64,000 bases of DNA, from positions 124,001 to 188,000 of the forward strand of contig NZ_VFNI01000005.1 of assembly GCF_006715495.1 (NCBI RefSeq), given 5' to 3'. Positions 63,858 to 64,000 of this stretch are shown in pieces. The translations under genes and the position numbers were made by a program. This DNA is from Herbaspirillum sp. SJZ106 (GTDB lineage: Bacteria; Pseudomonadota; Gammaproteobacteria; Burkholderiales; Burkholderiaceae_D). The notes beneath the pieces were generated by a model. It was not told the DNA's origin. It did not search any database and saw only the letters and a list, made by a program, of their open reading frames with translations. Each line of letters begins with the position of its first letter. The stretch's first letter is position 1.

Positions 63858-64000
63858 ATGACCAAAAAAACATTCAGCAGCACGAGAAGGGCGATCCAGG
63901 CCGCCATTGCCATGGCCGGCCTGGGCGCCCTGGCGCTGCACTCGCCATTTGCATACGCGCAGCAGCCCATCGTCATCAAGTTCAGCCACGTGGTGGCCAA
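63858..64000 (+). CDS. dctP: TRAP transporter substrate-binding protein DctP, 5' part
   Basis: The first 47 codons of an exported protein, running off the window end. A long signal peptide (AIAMAGLGALALHSPFAYAQ) is followed by PIVIKFSHVVA, the hallmark first strand of DctP-type TRAP binding proteins. AAGGAGG lies eight bases before the ATG. The dctQ and dctM genes should follow outside the window. It would bind the C5 dicarboxylate fed to the enzymes upstream. Confidence 0.85.
   Translation, partial: MTKKTFSSTRRAIQAAIAMAGLGALALHSPFAYAQQPIVIKFSHVVA

Overview
The window looks like chromosomal DNA of a high-GC beta-proteobacterium, most likely Oxalobacteraceae (Herbaspirillum or a close relative). 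This is inferred from base composition, the hemC-hemD-hemX-hemY order, split assimilatory nitrate genes, a PEP carboxylase of proteobacterial type and many transport and LysR-controlled catabolic clusters. I found no phage, plasmid, transposase or CRISPR signal. The accessory content is in intergenic repeats and niche-adaptation loci.

Layout. 1-1.8 kb: 3' part of a penicillin-binding protein 1C gene, its terminator and tRNA-Leu(CAG). 2.2-6.9 kb (minus): a complete branched-chain amino-acid ABC transporter (livK, hairpin, livHMGF), with argH upstream. 9-11 kb: an HDOD signalling protein and a secreted dienelactone-hydrolase-like enzyme. 11.3-19.4 kb: ppc diverging from the heme genes hemCDXY, then inorganic pyrophosphatase. 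19.7-24.6 kb: prfC, a DUF3300 protein, a GNAT acetyltransferase, a DUF3224 protein, tRNA-Arg and tRNA-Pro. 24.7-33.1 kb (minus): a nitrate assimilation operon (transporter, nirB, nirD, a flavoprotein, nitrate reductase). 33.5-41.1 kb: YnfA, MgtC, a LysR/MFS/RraA/hydroxy-acid oxidase cluster, a small lipoprotein, a frameshifted lipoprotein gene, a RibD-like reductase and tRNA-Ser. 41.3-51.4 kb: a divergent two-component pair followed by a very large trimeric autotransporter adhesin and two small exported proteins. 51.5-55.6 kb: an atypical SDR, a 27-residue membrane protein, a TauE/SafE exporter and a TonB receptor with a Fur-like box. 55.8-64 kb: a LysR regulator diverging from an itaconate-type CoA pathway that ends in a zinc alcohol dehydrogenase and the start of a TRAP transporter.

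How genes work together. The nitrate operon has a textbook sigma-54 promoter followed by an RNA leader with two hexaloop hairpins (A at loop position 1, G at position 4). The second hairpin overlaps an intrinsic terminator. This is the layout of ANTAR-protein (NasT/NasR type) antitermination, and it was read directly from the sequence. The 57-64 kb cluster matches the known order hydratase, acyl-CoA dehydrogenase, MmgE/PrpD, CoA-transferase, citramalyl-CoA lyase, plus uptake system, so it should turn itaconate (or a relative) into acetyl-CoA and pyruvate. The adhesin locus combines a 7TMR-DISM sensor kinase, an OmpR-type regulator, the adhesin and a BamE-like partner, suggesting one regulated surface-attachment unit.
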